From: Flavobacterium chungbukense
Lineage (GTDB): Bacteria; Bacteroidota; Bacteroidia; Flavobacteriales; Flavobacteriaceae
DNA: 64,000 nucleotides
NCBI RefSeq assembly: GCF_020805785.1
Contig: NZ_JAJGZV010000001.1
Coordinates: forward strand, 248,001-312,000
Reading direction: 5' to 3'
Shown: one piece after another, positions 37,340 to 46,263 of the stretch
Position numbering within the stretch: position 1 is the stretch's first letter
Layout of the letters: each line of letters opens with the position of its first letter
Made by a program: the position numbers and the translations under genes
The notes under the pieces: model-generated
The model's database searches: none
Told to the model about the DNA's origin: nothing
What the model saw: only the letters and a program-made list of their open reading frames with translations

Positions 37340-37419
37340 AAGCTTTAAAATCTGAGATTTAGGTGTCGTTACTGCTGATAAAACTTACTTTGTATTCTTT
37401 TGAATTAATACTTTTCTTT

Positions 37420-37457
37420 CAATATGCTTGTTTTTAAAAAGCATATTGATAGTTTTG
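37420..37457 (+). promoter_or_regulatory. Hairpin and -7 box upstream of the metzincin lipoprotein
   Basis: CAATATGCTT pairs with AAGCATATTG (37420-37448), then TAGTTTTG (37450-37457) fits the Bacteroidota -7 consensus. CTTG 19 nt earlier could be the -33 element, inside the hairpin. Confidence 0.4.
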
Positions 37458-37491
37458 TAGCATATTTAACCCCAAACCTACTTACTTAACG

Positions 37492-38706
37492 ATGAGAAAA
37501 AAAGCTCACTTTTTTGTACTTGCTATTTTGGCAAGTATTGTTTTTGGTTGCAGTGACGATGGCGATACCTACCAGCCAACTTATCTACCAAGCATTGATG
37601 CCACAGCTTTACCAAGCGAAAACCATCCGATGACAATGTTTGAAGATAATGAAAGTCCTTCAAAAATGTACGACAAAACAGATCGATGGTTTAGAGTCAA
37701 CGAACCGTTTCAAATTATTCAAAAAGGAAAAGATTCTGTACAGGTTTCTCTTTATTCTCCGGTCGGACTTACTAATGTAAAAGTGTATGCGAAATTGCCT
37801 AATTATGACAAAAGATTTCTGCTGTACAGCTTCTCTAAAGTTCCAGCTTTTCATCGTTCGTTTCATAAAATTCCACTGACAGAGAAGAAAAACGATTATT
37901 TGTTAGAAAGCGGAAACACAGTTACGATTGATAAAATAGAAGGTTTTTCTTCTGGCGCAATTCAATTTTCTGTAGAATCTGATGATCCTTTATTTCAAAA
38001 ATTCAAAAAAATAAAATCAAATCATTTAGTTCAGTTTCATGATGGCTATCACATTAATGAATTAGGAAAATTTCTACCGATGAATCCGGTTCTGGCTAAG
38101 GAAGCCATTACAATGATTATTAATTATTCTTACGCATTAAGTCATCCGTTGTATTACAGCACTTTTACCAATTTTGATAAATACAAGCAAGAGCAAGCTG
38201 CAACAGCGGGAACTACTATAAACGGAGCCTTAAATTGGCATGGAAATGCAGAAGATGTAAATGGCGTTTACGATTATTTAACTAAAGACGAAATCGAGAA
38301 AATCTACTGGAATTATCTAGACAAAAGAACAGTTTATATGGCAATGGTCGGAGGAGATTCTGCTTGGGGCGGAGGAAATTTAGCTTCGCAATGGGAATCT
38401 GGTTATGTGAGCGGACATTGGGTAGGAGAGATGTCGGTTTGGTCGCATGAATATTCACATCATATCGGATTCAGCCACAGCAGTAACTTGGCCAATAGTG
38501 GCGAAGGCGGTGGGCAGCAAGAAATGCTAACCCATTTTTATAAGTATTTAATTTATTTGAACGACCTCCCTTTTACGGATTCAGATGTTTTAAAAACATG
38601 GTCAAAAACAAATTATTTGACTGGAACTTACAAGAAGCCAGTTTTTATTATCAGTCCTAAGAATCCATTTTTACTAAAATATAAAGGTGAAGGAAAATGG
38701 AATTAA
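37492..38706 (+). CDS. Surface lipoprotein with metzincin-type zinc motif
   Basis: 404 residues. The lipobox Cys20 is followed by SDDGD, close to the SDD-type surface-export signal described for Flavobacterium lipoproteins. An N-terminal beta region (about 70-165) precedes a helical catalytic part. There HEYSHHIGFSH (His319 to His329) is an exact HExxHxxGxxH metzincin motif, and a Met (EML) 20 residues later could be the Met-turn. I do not recognise the subfamily. The next gene, a second lipoprotein, starts at or just after its stop, so they are translated together. Confidence 0.8.
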   Translation: MRKKAHFFVLAILASIVFGCSDDGDTYQPTYLPSIDATALPSENHPMTMFEDNESPSKMYDKTDRWFRVNEPFQIIQKGKDSVQVSLYSPVGLTNVKVYAKLPNYDKRFLLYSFSKVPAFHRSFHKIPLTEKKNDYLLESGNTVTIDKIEGFSSGAIQFSVESDDPLFQKFKKIKSNHLVQFHDGYHINELGKFLPMNPVLAKEAITMIINYSYALSHPLYYSTFTNFDKYKQEQAATAGTTINGALNWHGNAEDVNGVYDYLTKDEIEKIYWNYLDKRTVYMAMVGGDSAWGGGNLASQWESGYVSGHWVGEMSVWSHEYSHHIGFSHSSNLANSGEGGGQQEMLTHFYKYLIYLNDLPFTDSDVLKTWSKTNYLTGTYKKPVFIISPKNPFLLKYKGEGKWN

Positions 38707-38720
38707 AATATAAATTGAAT

Positions 38721-39725
38721 ATGAGATCTATTTTGCCCTTAATCTTTATACTTTGTTTTTTTACAAATTGCAGTAAAGACGATATCGAATCTAAAAATTA
38801 CGATTATTATTACCCAACAGACGAAGCTTCTATTACTGCTGAAAATATTTCAGGAAGTAAAACAGCATTTGATCCTAAAGGAATTGCCGTTTCAAACGAT
38901 AAATTGTATGTTGTAAATGGAGATGTTCTAGAAATTTTTAATGCGCTAACATTAGCTCACATTAAAACGATTAAAGAATACACAAAAGGAACGACAATAA
39001 TTCCGCTGGTAAGTCTTACTTCTGTTTCTGTTGATAATGGCCGTATCTATGTTGGAAGCACAGAATCAAGATTATTTGTTTTTGATGAAACCACAAATGC
39101 CGGAATCAATACCGTTGGAAATGGGCAATGGTGGCAGACTTTTGTTCACGTTTTTGGTGTTGTTGCAAAAGACGGATTGGTATTTGTAAAAGAAAAAAAC
39201 AATATTATAAAAGTGCTTGAAGCTTCACAAATAACAGAAACCAGTAATTGGAATTTAGAACCTATTGCTAAACTCAATACGATAAATGGTTATACAGAAG
39301 TGTATTCGCTAGACATTTATGGCGGCAATTTGGTCGTAGCAGGAAGAGATGCCAAAAGTTATTTATATTACAATATTGCCAATATTAAAGCAAATGCTGC
39401 AACTTCATTGACAACGCCAATAGAACCAAATAAAGTCCAGTTTACAGATATAAAACCTATAGCGGTTTCTTTCAGTAAAGATTGGGCAGTAACTTCAGAA
39501 AATGTTGGAAGTGCCTCTTATTTGAGATTATATCCGAAAGAAGAATTCAATAAAATGAATTACAAAGCGGTTGTAAATGCTTCCGATATTTTAGGGAAAA
39601 ATCCATTTGGAACTATAGTGGGAACGGCACAGCTTAACGATCGTATTTTCTTGTCTGATAATACCAATAAAAAAATCAGAGTAATCAAACTCAATAAATC
39701 GACGATAGCCGAACAAAACAACTAA
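38721..39725 (+). CDS. Propeller-like lipoprotein paired with the metzincin
   Basis: 334 residues from ATG 38721, which gives a clean lipobox (Cys17, FFTNCSKDD). An ATG at 38697 overlapping the previous stop is possible. Repeated strand patterns (GIAVSNDKLYVVNG, SVSVDNGRIYVGS, GVVAKDGLVFVKE) suggest a beta propeller. It could bind a protein or glycan target or position the metzincin. Function is unknown. Confidence 0.7.
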   Translation: MRSILPLIFILCFFTNCSKDDIESKNYDYYYPTDEASITAENISGSKTAFDPKGIAVSNDKLYVVNGDVLEIFNALTLAHIKTIKEYTKGTTIIPLVSLTSVSVDNGRIYVGSTESRLFVFDETTNAGINTVGNGQWWQTFVHVFGVVAKDGLVFVKEKNNIIKVLEASQITETSNWNLEPIAKLNTINGYTEVYSLDIYGGNLVVAGRDAKSYLYYNIANIKANAATSLTTPIEPNKVQFTDIKPIAVSFSKDWAVTSENVGSASYLRLYPKEEFNKMNYKAVVNASDILGKNPFGTIVGTAQLNDRIFLSDNTNKKIRVIKLNKSTIAEQNN

Positions 39726-39758
39726 TTAATCAAGACTTAAATACTAAATTTTAAAAGC

Positions 39759-39788
39759 CTGTAAATAGATTATTTGCAGGTTTTTTTG
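39759..39788 (+). terminator. Terminator of the metzincin pair
   Basis: CCTGTAAATA / TATTTGCAGG with a short loop and eight T. Confidence 0.88.
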
Positions 39789-39956
39789 TAACGTTTTGCT
39801 TTTTTTGATGATTTTATGGCATTGAAAGTATGAATTTTTGTCATAAAATTGAAAATAATTAAAATTGTGTTTTTGATTTAAATAGCTGATATTGAGTGTT
39901 TTATTTTTAATTTTGAGAACTTTTTAAAATGAAATCAAAAAAAATAGAATTTAAAC

Positions 39957-39988
39957 TTGACTAAATCGGTAGAATTAGTATATATTTG
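39957..39988 (+). promoter_or_regulatory. Bacteroidota promoter for the SAM-riboswitch transcript
   Basis: TATATTTG (39981-39988) fits TAnnTTTG. TTG at 39957-39959, 21 nt earlier, fits the -33 element. The start would be near 39995, just before the aptamer. Confidence 0.65.
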
Positions 39989-40012
39989 CATCACAGAAAA
40001 TTTCTGAAATGA

Positions 40013-40113
40013 TACTTATCCAGAAAGACTGAGGGAATAGGCCCGATGAAGTCTTAGCAACCTGTTGCCCAATAAGGTGCTAAATCCTTCCCGATTTGCG
40101 GGACAGATAAGAA
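40013..40113 (+). promoter_or_regulatory. SAM-I (S-box) riboswitch
   Basis: P1 is CTTATC / GATAAG (40015-40020 with 40106-40111). P2 is AAGACT / AGTCTT. The conserved core reads GAGGGA, GGCCCGATGAA, AGCAACC, GGTGCTAA and TCC in the S-box order. CCCG...CGGG makes P4. Binding of S-adenosylmethionine normally shuts off downstream genes. I see no strong intrinsic terminator between the aptamer and susC, so control may act on translation or on a downstream structure. Confidence 0.92.
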
Positions 40114-40173
40114 TAAAGATTTGCTCAAAATCTGAATAAGGTCATCAAATGTTAAAATCTATTTATTAAAAAA

Positions 40174-40272
40174 ATGAAAAGCAAATTAGTTTTATTACAC
40201 GCCAATTTTGATTGTTTGAATTTATTTTTCCACGAAAATAATATTGAAGTTTTCCGAATGCGAAGACACTAA
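40174..40272 (+). CDS. 32-residue ORF between the riboswitch and susC
   Basis: An ATG with an A-rich lead opens 32 codons starting MKSKLVLLHANFDC and ending FRMRRH. It is 61 nt after the aptamer and 95 nt before susC. It is the first translatable ORF of the riboswitch RNA. It could be a regulatory leader whose translation is switched by SAM. There is no family I recognise and chance occurrence cannot be excluded. Confidence 0.45.
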   Translation: MKSKLVLLHANFDCLNLFFHENNIEVFRMRRH

Positions 40273-40367
40273 ATTTTTCTCTTTTTTCCTTTTTTAAATA
40301 GCATTTGCTGAAGGCCTCTTAACATTGGCCCAGGAATTCTTTTGTCCAACCTTAAACTAAAATCATT

Positions 40368-43300
40368 ATGAAAAAAATCTTACTCAGCTTATTACTTCTG
40401 CTCAGTATCTTTCCTACAAGCCTTTTTGCACAGGATAAAACAATCACTGGAATTATCAGGGATTCTGAAAATGGCGACCCTTTGCCGGGTGTAACGATTG
40501 TTGCTTCTTCGAGCGGAAAAACAGCAATCAGTGATGGAAACGGTCAATTTTCTATTACCGTCACATCAAAAGATCAACAAGTGGCATTCAGCTATGTTGG
40601 TTATAAAACATTAGAAAAAAATACAAATTCTTCTTTCGGAAATATACGTCTAGTTTCTGAAAATACTGCTTTAAAAGAAGTAGTTGTAGTAGGTTATGGA
40701 ACACAAAGCAAAAAAGAATTTACCGGTTCTGCGGCTCGAGTAACAGCAAAAGCGATTAAAGATATTCCGGTTCAGAGTTTTGAACAAGCGCTTATAGGTA
40801 AAGCTTCTGGTGTAAATGTCTCTACTCCAAGCGGGGTTTTAAATGATCCGCCAGTAATTAGAATTCGTGGTGTAAATTCGATTTCGCTAAGTTCTTATCC
40901 TTTAGTTGTTGTAGACGGAATTCCCGTAAATACAGGTGATATTTCGACCACCAATTCAGTTGCCAACAATCCTTTGGCAGATATTAATCCCGCAGATATT
41001 GAGTCGATTGATATTCTAAAAGATGCGGCGTCAACCTCAATTTACGGTTCTCGTGCGGCAGGTGGTGTACTTTTAATAACTACTAAAAAAGGAAAACAAG
41101 GAAAAGCAAAAGTAACGTATGATAGCTGGGTTGGAATAACAAGAGCCACCAGACTTCCAGATCTTTTGGATGCTGAGCAATACGAAACCATTAAAAATGA
41201 AGCGGTTTTAAACAGCAAAATTTTAGCTGGTAATGAAAATAATGCTGCTGTTGCATCGGCACTTTTTTTTCCTTCTTATAATGCAGATGGTTCGCGTGTA
41301 AATACAAAATGGAAAGATTTAGTGTATCGTGATGCCGTTTCTCAAAATCATAATATTGGTATTTCTGGAGGAACAGAAAGTACAAGATATTATTTCTCAA
41401 CCAATTATTCTAAACAAGAAGGTATTACAAAAGACAATGAGTTTGAAAGAAAAGGGGCAAGATTTAATATTGATCACGATGTGAACAGCTGGTTGAAATT
41501 GGGCGGAAATTTATCTTATAACAATACTTTTAACCAGGCACAAAATACAGGTTCTTTAAGCAGCAGTGGTTTATTGTTAATTGGGGCGGCGCGTTTAGCT
41601 TTTGCATTGCCTCCAAATGTTTCAGCTTATAATGCAGACGGATCGTATAACTTAAGTTCGACAGGAACAGCGAGTCCAGGAAATAACTTATTTACTAATA
41701 CTTTATGGCATCCGGGAGCATTATTTGAAAACAGCAGATATACCAGTACTAATGATCATTTTGTTGGAAATATTCACGCAACAATTACTTTCTTCGACGG
41801 ATTCAAGTTTGACAGTAATTATGGAATTGACCGTTTAAAATCTGAAAACATTACTTATTTAAGTCCAAACTTAGGTTCATCTGCGTATGCTACGGCAGGT
41901 TCTGCTACAAATATTGCGGCAACAAGAAACAACTACAACTTTACAAACAGTTTGTCTTTTGATAGACGTTTTGGAGCCAATCATCATATTGCAGCTTTGG
42001 CAGGTTATGATGTGCAGAAATATGAAAATTCTTCTTGGGGAGCCAATCAAACGAATGTTTCTGATCCTTTCTTCGAAAATTATCAAGGAACTTGGGGAAC
42101 TATCCGTTCTTCTGGTAATGGACTTTCAGAAAGACTTTTTCTTTCTTCTTTCTTCAGATTATCGTATGATTATGGTGGAAAATATTTCTTAACCGGGAAT
42201 TTTAGAAAAGACGGAAACTCTGCTTTAGGAGTGAATAATAAATATGGAAACTTCGGTGGTATTTCTACTGGATGGTCTGTAAGCGAAGAAGCATTTTTTA
42301 AAAACAGCAGTATTTCTAATTACTTAAATTCATTAAAATTAAAAGGAAGCTGGGGTAGAGTAGGAAACGGAAATCTTTCTTCGGCGTACGCTTCACAAAA
42401 TTTATATAGTTCATCTATTTATGGATCTGCCGCAACTTGGGCACTTTCTCAGGCTGGAAATGAAGATTTAGGTTGGGAAACGAGCGATCAGACGAATATT
42501 GGTTTAGAGGCAGGTTTCTTTAAAGACAGATTACAATTATCTGCAGATTATTTCAATAACAATGTAAACGGATTAATTCTGAGCAGTCCGCAATCGCCAT
42601 CAAAAGGAATTCCAGGAAATTCTATTTTATCAAACGTAGGTTCTATGTACAACCGCGGTATCGAATTGGGACTTAACGCTTCGATTATCAATAAAGAAGA
42701 TTTTCAATGGAAAGCGTCTTTCAATTACACACATGTAAAAAATAAAGTAACGGCTCTGGCTGAAGGAAATACAGATATTATTGGGTATACACAAGTTACG
42801 ACTGAGGCAAACAATATTACTAGAGTAGGTTATTCGGCAGGAAGTCTTTACGGTGCTGTAACGGCAGGTGTAAATCCAGAAAACGGACGCAGAATTTTCT
42901 TGAACAAAAACGGAGAAAAAGTGCAGTACAGTGCTGCAGCTCCTTCGGGACAAAGCAACTGGACCTACTTAGACGGAACAACTGCCGCAGCGATTACAGT
43001 AGCAGATTATCAGGTTTTAGGGAATGCTTTACCAGTTTGGTACGGTGGTTTAACCAATAATATTCAATACAAAGCATTTGATTTTACTGTTGGGTTTACG
43101 TATTCAGGTGGTAATAAAGTCATGAATAATACAAGAGGAACTCTTTTAGATCAGCGTTTTTACAACAATTCGACAGAAATTTTAAACCGTTGGACTACGC
43201 CGGGACAAGTAACCAACATTCCGAGATTAGTTTACAATGACGTCATTTCAAACGGTTCAAGCGGATTTGCCCTTTCTGATAATGCTGAAAAAGCAGATTT

Positions 43301-43538
43301 CTTAAGATTGCAGCAGTTGGCAATTGGTTTCTCTCTTCCAAAAAATATTTTGGCAAAAGCACAATTGGCATCAGTTAGAGTTTATGCGCAGGCTACGAAT
43401 CTTTTCTTAATTACATCCTATTCAGGAACAGACCCAGAGACTTCTTCAAATGGAGATTCAACAACTTCTATGGGAGTAGAGAAAAACTCAGTTGGACAAG
43501 GAAGAACTTTTACTGTTGGGCTTAACGTAGGTTTTTAA
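40368..43538 (+). CDS. SusC/RagA-family TonB-dependent transporter under SAM riboswitch
   Basis: 1056 residues. A signal peptide (1-21, LFAQ) is followed by a carboxypeptidase-regulatory-like domain (about 24-105), a TonB-box-like KEVVVVGYG, a plug (about 115-230; LKDAASTSIYGSRAAGG) and a barrel ending TVGLNVGF. No STN domain is present, in agreement with the absence of a sigma/anti-sigma pair. It opens an operon whose 5' UTR carries the SAM-I aptamer, so its cargo is probably a source of methionine or sulfur. Confidence 0.93.
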   Translation: MKKILLSLLLLLSIFPTSLFAQDKTITGIIRDSENGDPLPGVTIVASSSGKTAISDGNGQFSITVTSKDQQVAFSYVGYKTLEKNTNSSFGNIRLVSENTALKEVVVVGYGTQSKKEFTGSAARVTAKAIKDIPVQSFEQALIGKASGVNVSTPSGVLNDPPVIRIRGVNSISLSSYPLVVVDGIPVNTGDISTTNSVANNPLADINPADIESIDILKDAASTSIYGSRAAGGVLLITTKKGKQGKAKVTYDSWVGITRATRLPDLLDAEQYETIKNEAVLNSKILAGNENNAAVASALFFPSYNADGSRVNTKWKDLVYRDAVSQNHNIGISGGTESTRYYFSTNYSKQEGITKDNEFERKGARFNIDHDVNSWLKLGGNLSYNNTFNQAQNTGSLSSSGLLLIGAARLAFALPPNVSAYNADGSYNLSSTGTASPGNNLFTNTLWHPGALFENSRYTSTNDHFVGNIHATITFFDGFKFDSNYGIDRLKSENITYLSPNLGSSAYATAGSATNIAATRNNYNFTNSLSFDRRFGANHHIAALAGYDVQKYENSSWGANQTNVSDPFFENYQGTWGTIRSSGNGLSERLFLSSFFRLSYDYGGKYFLTGNFRKDGNSALGVNNKYGNFGGISTGWSVSEEAFFKNSSISNYLNSLKLKGSWGRVGNGNLSSAYASQNLYSSSIYGSAATWALSQAGNEDLGWETSDQTNIGLEAGFFKDRLQLSADYFNNNVNGLILSSPQSPSKGIPGNSILSNVGSMYNRGIELGLNASIINKEDFQWKASFNYTHVKNKVTALAEGNTDIIGYTQVTTEANNITRVGYSAGSLYGAVTAGVNPENGRRIFLNKNGEKVQYSAAAPSGQSNWTYLDGTTAAAITVADYQVLGNALPVWYGGLTNNIQYKAFDFTVGFTYSGGNKVMNNTRGTLLDQRFYNNSTEILNRWTTPGQVTNIPRLVYNDVISNGSSGFALSDNAEKADFLRLQQLAIGFSLPKNILAKAQLASVRVYAQATNLFLITSYSGTDPETSSNGDSTTSMGVEKNSVGQGRTFTVGLNVGF

Positions 43539-43558
43539 TAACGAATAAAAAAATTATC

Positions 43559-45016
43559 ATGAAAACATATTTCAAATCACATAAAAAACCAGTTTTAGCT
43601 TTATTGTTATTTTCAAGTATTCTGCTGACTTCTTGCGAGAATAATGAAGATCTGAATATTGCTCCAGAAACAACGGTTTCAGACAAGGATATTTTTAAAA
43701 CTCCGGCAAGAATCGAAGGATTGGTAAACGGAATTTACAAGGCGTTTAAAGGTGCCAGTTTATACGGAGGCCGTATTTTGCTGTATCAAGATCAGCGTGG
43801 GGAAGATTTTATCAATATCACAGCAAATAATTTTACAGGTTACGAAAGCTGGAACAATTCGTACAGTTCTGGCTCCAATGATATTAATAATCTCTGGGCT
43901 CAAGCTTATTCCGCTATTAATAACGCTAATATTTTAATTGAAGGCTTAGCTGTAAATCAAGGTGTAATTACCGAAGAAAAAGCCAAACAATATATTGGTG
44001 AAGCAAAATTAGTTAGAGCGCTGGCTTATTATACTTTGGTTATCAATTTTGGACAGCCTTATAATAAAGATTCTGGAGCATCAAAAGGAGTTCCGTTGCG
44101 ATTAAAAGCAGAAACAGGAACAGCCAATAATGATTTAGCAAGAAGCTCTGTGGCAGAAATTTATACGCAGATATTAAAAGATTTAAACGAAGCCGAAGCA
44201 GCACTGCCACAGAGTTATTCGACTGCCGATCTGAATACGACAAGAGCGCACGTAAGTACTGCAATTGCAGTAAAAACAAGAGTTTATCTTACGCAGAACA
44301 ACTGGGCAAAAGTAATTGAAGAAGCAGCCAAATTAGCGCCGCAGACACAAGCGCCTTTTTCCACTACTGCCAGCGAAATTAAACATGCTCTGCAACCCGA
44401 TATTACAATGATTTTTTCTTCAAATTATGCAACGGTAGAATCTATTTTCAGTATTCCGATGAGCAGTTTGGACTCCTATACAGGTCAGTCTTCTATCGCT
44501 TATATCTACAACACGAATTTAGAATATTACCTAAATCCGACTGGAATTTTGGGCGATGCGCAGTGGAGAACTGCTGATAAAAGACGCGATTTAACAAGAA
44601 CCGTTTCAGGAAAACAGTACTTTAAGAAATACGCAAAACCATCACCGTTCTTAGATTATATTCCAGTAATACGCTATTCTGAAGTATTATTAAATTATGC
44701 TGAAGCAGCAGCCAAAACAGGAAATTTAACACTGGCAGCTAATTTACTGACAGCAGTACACCAGCGTTCTGATGCTACATATATATTTCCTGTGACAGTA
44801 ACTTCAGATCAAAATCAATTGATTCAGGCGATTTGGAAAGAACGCCGAATTGAACTTTTAGGAGAAGGTTTTCGCGGTCCAGATTTGCTAAGAAACTTAC
44901 AGACGCTTCCAGCAAAAGGAGATAGCAAATTACAGACTCCAGCAGTTTTACCGTCTGATGCTAATTATATTTTTCCACCAGCGAATACAGAATTGTCAGC
45001 TAATAAATTATACTAG
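43559..45016 (+). CDS. RagB/SusD-family outer-membrane lipoprotein
   Basis: 485 residues, lipid Cys26 (LLTSCENNED). It has the helical-repeat body (AKLVRALAYYTLVINFGQPY) and the C-terminal RRIELLGEGFRGPDLLR pattern of SusD/RagB. It starts 20 nt after susC. It is the lid and ligand-capturing subunit of the transporter. Confidence 0.92.
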   Translation: MKTYFKSHKKPVLALLLFSSILLTSCENNEDLNIAPETTVSDKDIFKTPARIEGLVNGIYKAFKGASLYGGRILLYQDQRGEDFINITANNFTGYESWNNSYSSGSNDINNLWAQAYSAINNANILIEGLAVNQGVITEEKAKQYIGEAKLVRALAYYTLVINFGQPYNKDSGASKGVPLRLKAETGTANNDLARSSVAEIYTQILKDLNEAEAALPQSYSTADLNTTRAHVSTAIAVKTRVYLTQNNWAKVIEEAAKLAPQTQAPFSTTASEIKHALQPDITMIFSSNYATVESIFSIPMSSLDSYTGQSSIAYIYNTNLEYYLNPTGILGDAQWRTADKRRDLTRTVSGKQYFKKYAKPSPFLDYIPVIRYSEVLLNYAEAAAKTGNLTLAANLLTAVHQRSDATYIFPVTVTSDQNQLIQAIWKERRIELLGEGFRGPDLLRNLQTLPAKGDSKLQTPAVLPSDANYIFPPANTELSANKLY

Positions 45017-45038
45017 AAATCCATAATAATTAACCACG

Positions 45039-45074
45039 AAACTTTGTCAGAATACTGCATTTTGACAAAGTTTT
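45039..45074 (+). terminator. Intra-operon hairpin after susD
   Basis: AAACTTTGTCA / TGACAAAGTTT with a 13-nt loop and four T. It is a partial terminator or stabiliser separating susCD from the periplasmic genes, as after the PKD gene in locus 1. Confidence 0.6.
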
Positions 45075-45090
45075 ACAAAAATCAAATACG

Positions 45091-46074
45091 ATGAAAAAGA
45101 TACTATTAGGTTTTGCTTTATTTTTTGGGATTGCACAATCTCAAGCACAAGAAAATAATTTACAACTAAAAGGAACGGTTGTAGATACGGTTGCACAGTA
45201 TGTTTACCTGCAAAAGTTTCATAATAAGATGTTTACGACAATTGATTCGGTAAAAGTAAAAGATGGAAGTTTTAGTTTTAAAACCAAAGTTACTACTCCA
45301 GAATTGTACGGTTTAAGTGTGAATACAGCCAATATTCCGCTTTATATTTTCCTTGAAAAAGGACCGATTAACGTAAAATTAAGTCCAAAGAAATATTACA
45401 GCGCTTCTGTGGTTGAAGGTTCAGAAACTCAAAATTTATTTGAAACTTATAAAAAAACGAAAGACGTAGAAATCAGTAAATTCATTACCGAACATCCTAA
45501 ATCTATTGTTTCGTCTTATGTCTTATATAGAAATTGGTCGTACAGATTATCTCCCGAAGAAATTACAAAAAATATTGCTTTGCTTGATAAAAGTCAGCAA
45601 AACAGCACTTACGTGAAAGAACTAAAAGAACTGGTAACCGTTTTAAACGGATTGGCGGTCGGTAAAAAAGCCCCTGATTTTACTGCTCCAAATCCAGATG
45701 GTAAACCAGTTCGTTTTTCAGAAAATTTAAAAGGGTATACTTTGGTCGATTTCTGGGCTTCATGGTGCGGTCCTTGCCGAAAAGAAAATCCAAATATTGT
45801 AGCGGCTTACAAAGAATATCACGACAAAGGGTTCAACATTATCGGAATTTCTTTAGATAAAAAGAAAGAAAATTGGGTAAAAGGAATTCAAGAGGATAAC
45901 TTAAACTGGCTGCAAGTTTCGGAGTTAACATACTGGAACAGCACAATCGCCAAATTATATGGAGTGAGAGCCATTCCTGGAAATTATTTAGTTGATTCAA
46001 AAGGAATTATTGTAGCGAGAAACCTTCGCGGAGAAGACCTTCAGACAACACTTAAGACACTTTTGGATAAGTAA
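45091..46074 (+). CDS. TlpA-like thioredoxin family protein
   Basis: 327 residues with a signal peptide (1-19, SQAQ). A DUF4369-like beta domain (about 22-110) precedes a thioredoxin domain (about 190-327) with WASWCGPCR (Cys226, Cys229) and a cis-Pro in AIPGNYLV. It is probably a periplasmic disulfide reductase. In a sulfur-scavenging operon it could reduce disulfides or methionine sulfoxide systems, but that is inference. Confidence 0.88.
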   Translation: MKKILLGFALFFGIAQSQAQENNLQLKGTVVDTVAQYVYLQKFHNKMFTTIDSVKVKDGSFSFKTKVTTPELYGLSVNTANIPLYIFLEKGPINVKLSPKKYYSASVVEGSETQNLFETYKKTKDVEISKFITEHPKSIVSSYVLYRNWSYRLSPEEITKNIALLDKSQQNSTYVKELKELVTVLNGLAVGKKAPDFTAPNPDGKPVRFSENLKGYTLVDFWASWCGPCRKENPNIVAAYKEYHDKGFNIIGISLDKKKENWVKGIQEDNLNWLQVSELTYWNSTIAKLYGVRAIPGNYLVDSKGIIVARNLRGEDLQTTLKTLLDK

Positions 46075-46085
46075 ATAAAAGTTTT

Positions 46086-46223
46086 TTTAAACACATAGAA
46101 ACATAGATTAAATTTTAAATGTAGAAGAAATTTAGGAAAACTAGTTTTCACACATAGCTATGTTTATTTAAACAAATGAAATGCCTTTATAGACAAAGAA
46201 AAACTATGTTTCTATGTGTTGAA
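46086..46223. repeat. Dispersed inverted repeat (ACACATAGAAACATAG family), copy 2
   Basis: About 138 bp bounded by AAACACATAGAAACATAG and ACTATGTTTCTATGTGTT, with an internal CACACATAGCTATGTTTA palindrome. It shares ends and layout with 8341-8490. This copy sits inside an operon, between the TlpA and M14 genes. Confidence 0.75.
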
Positions 46224-46263
46224 AAAACAAAAGAATACTCATGAAAAATTAAACAATAATAAA

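Noticed and set aside
41887-42192. 101-residue plus-strand ORF
   Set aside because: It is an out-of-frame shadow within the SusC coding region.
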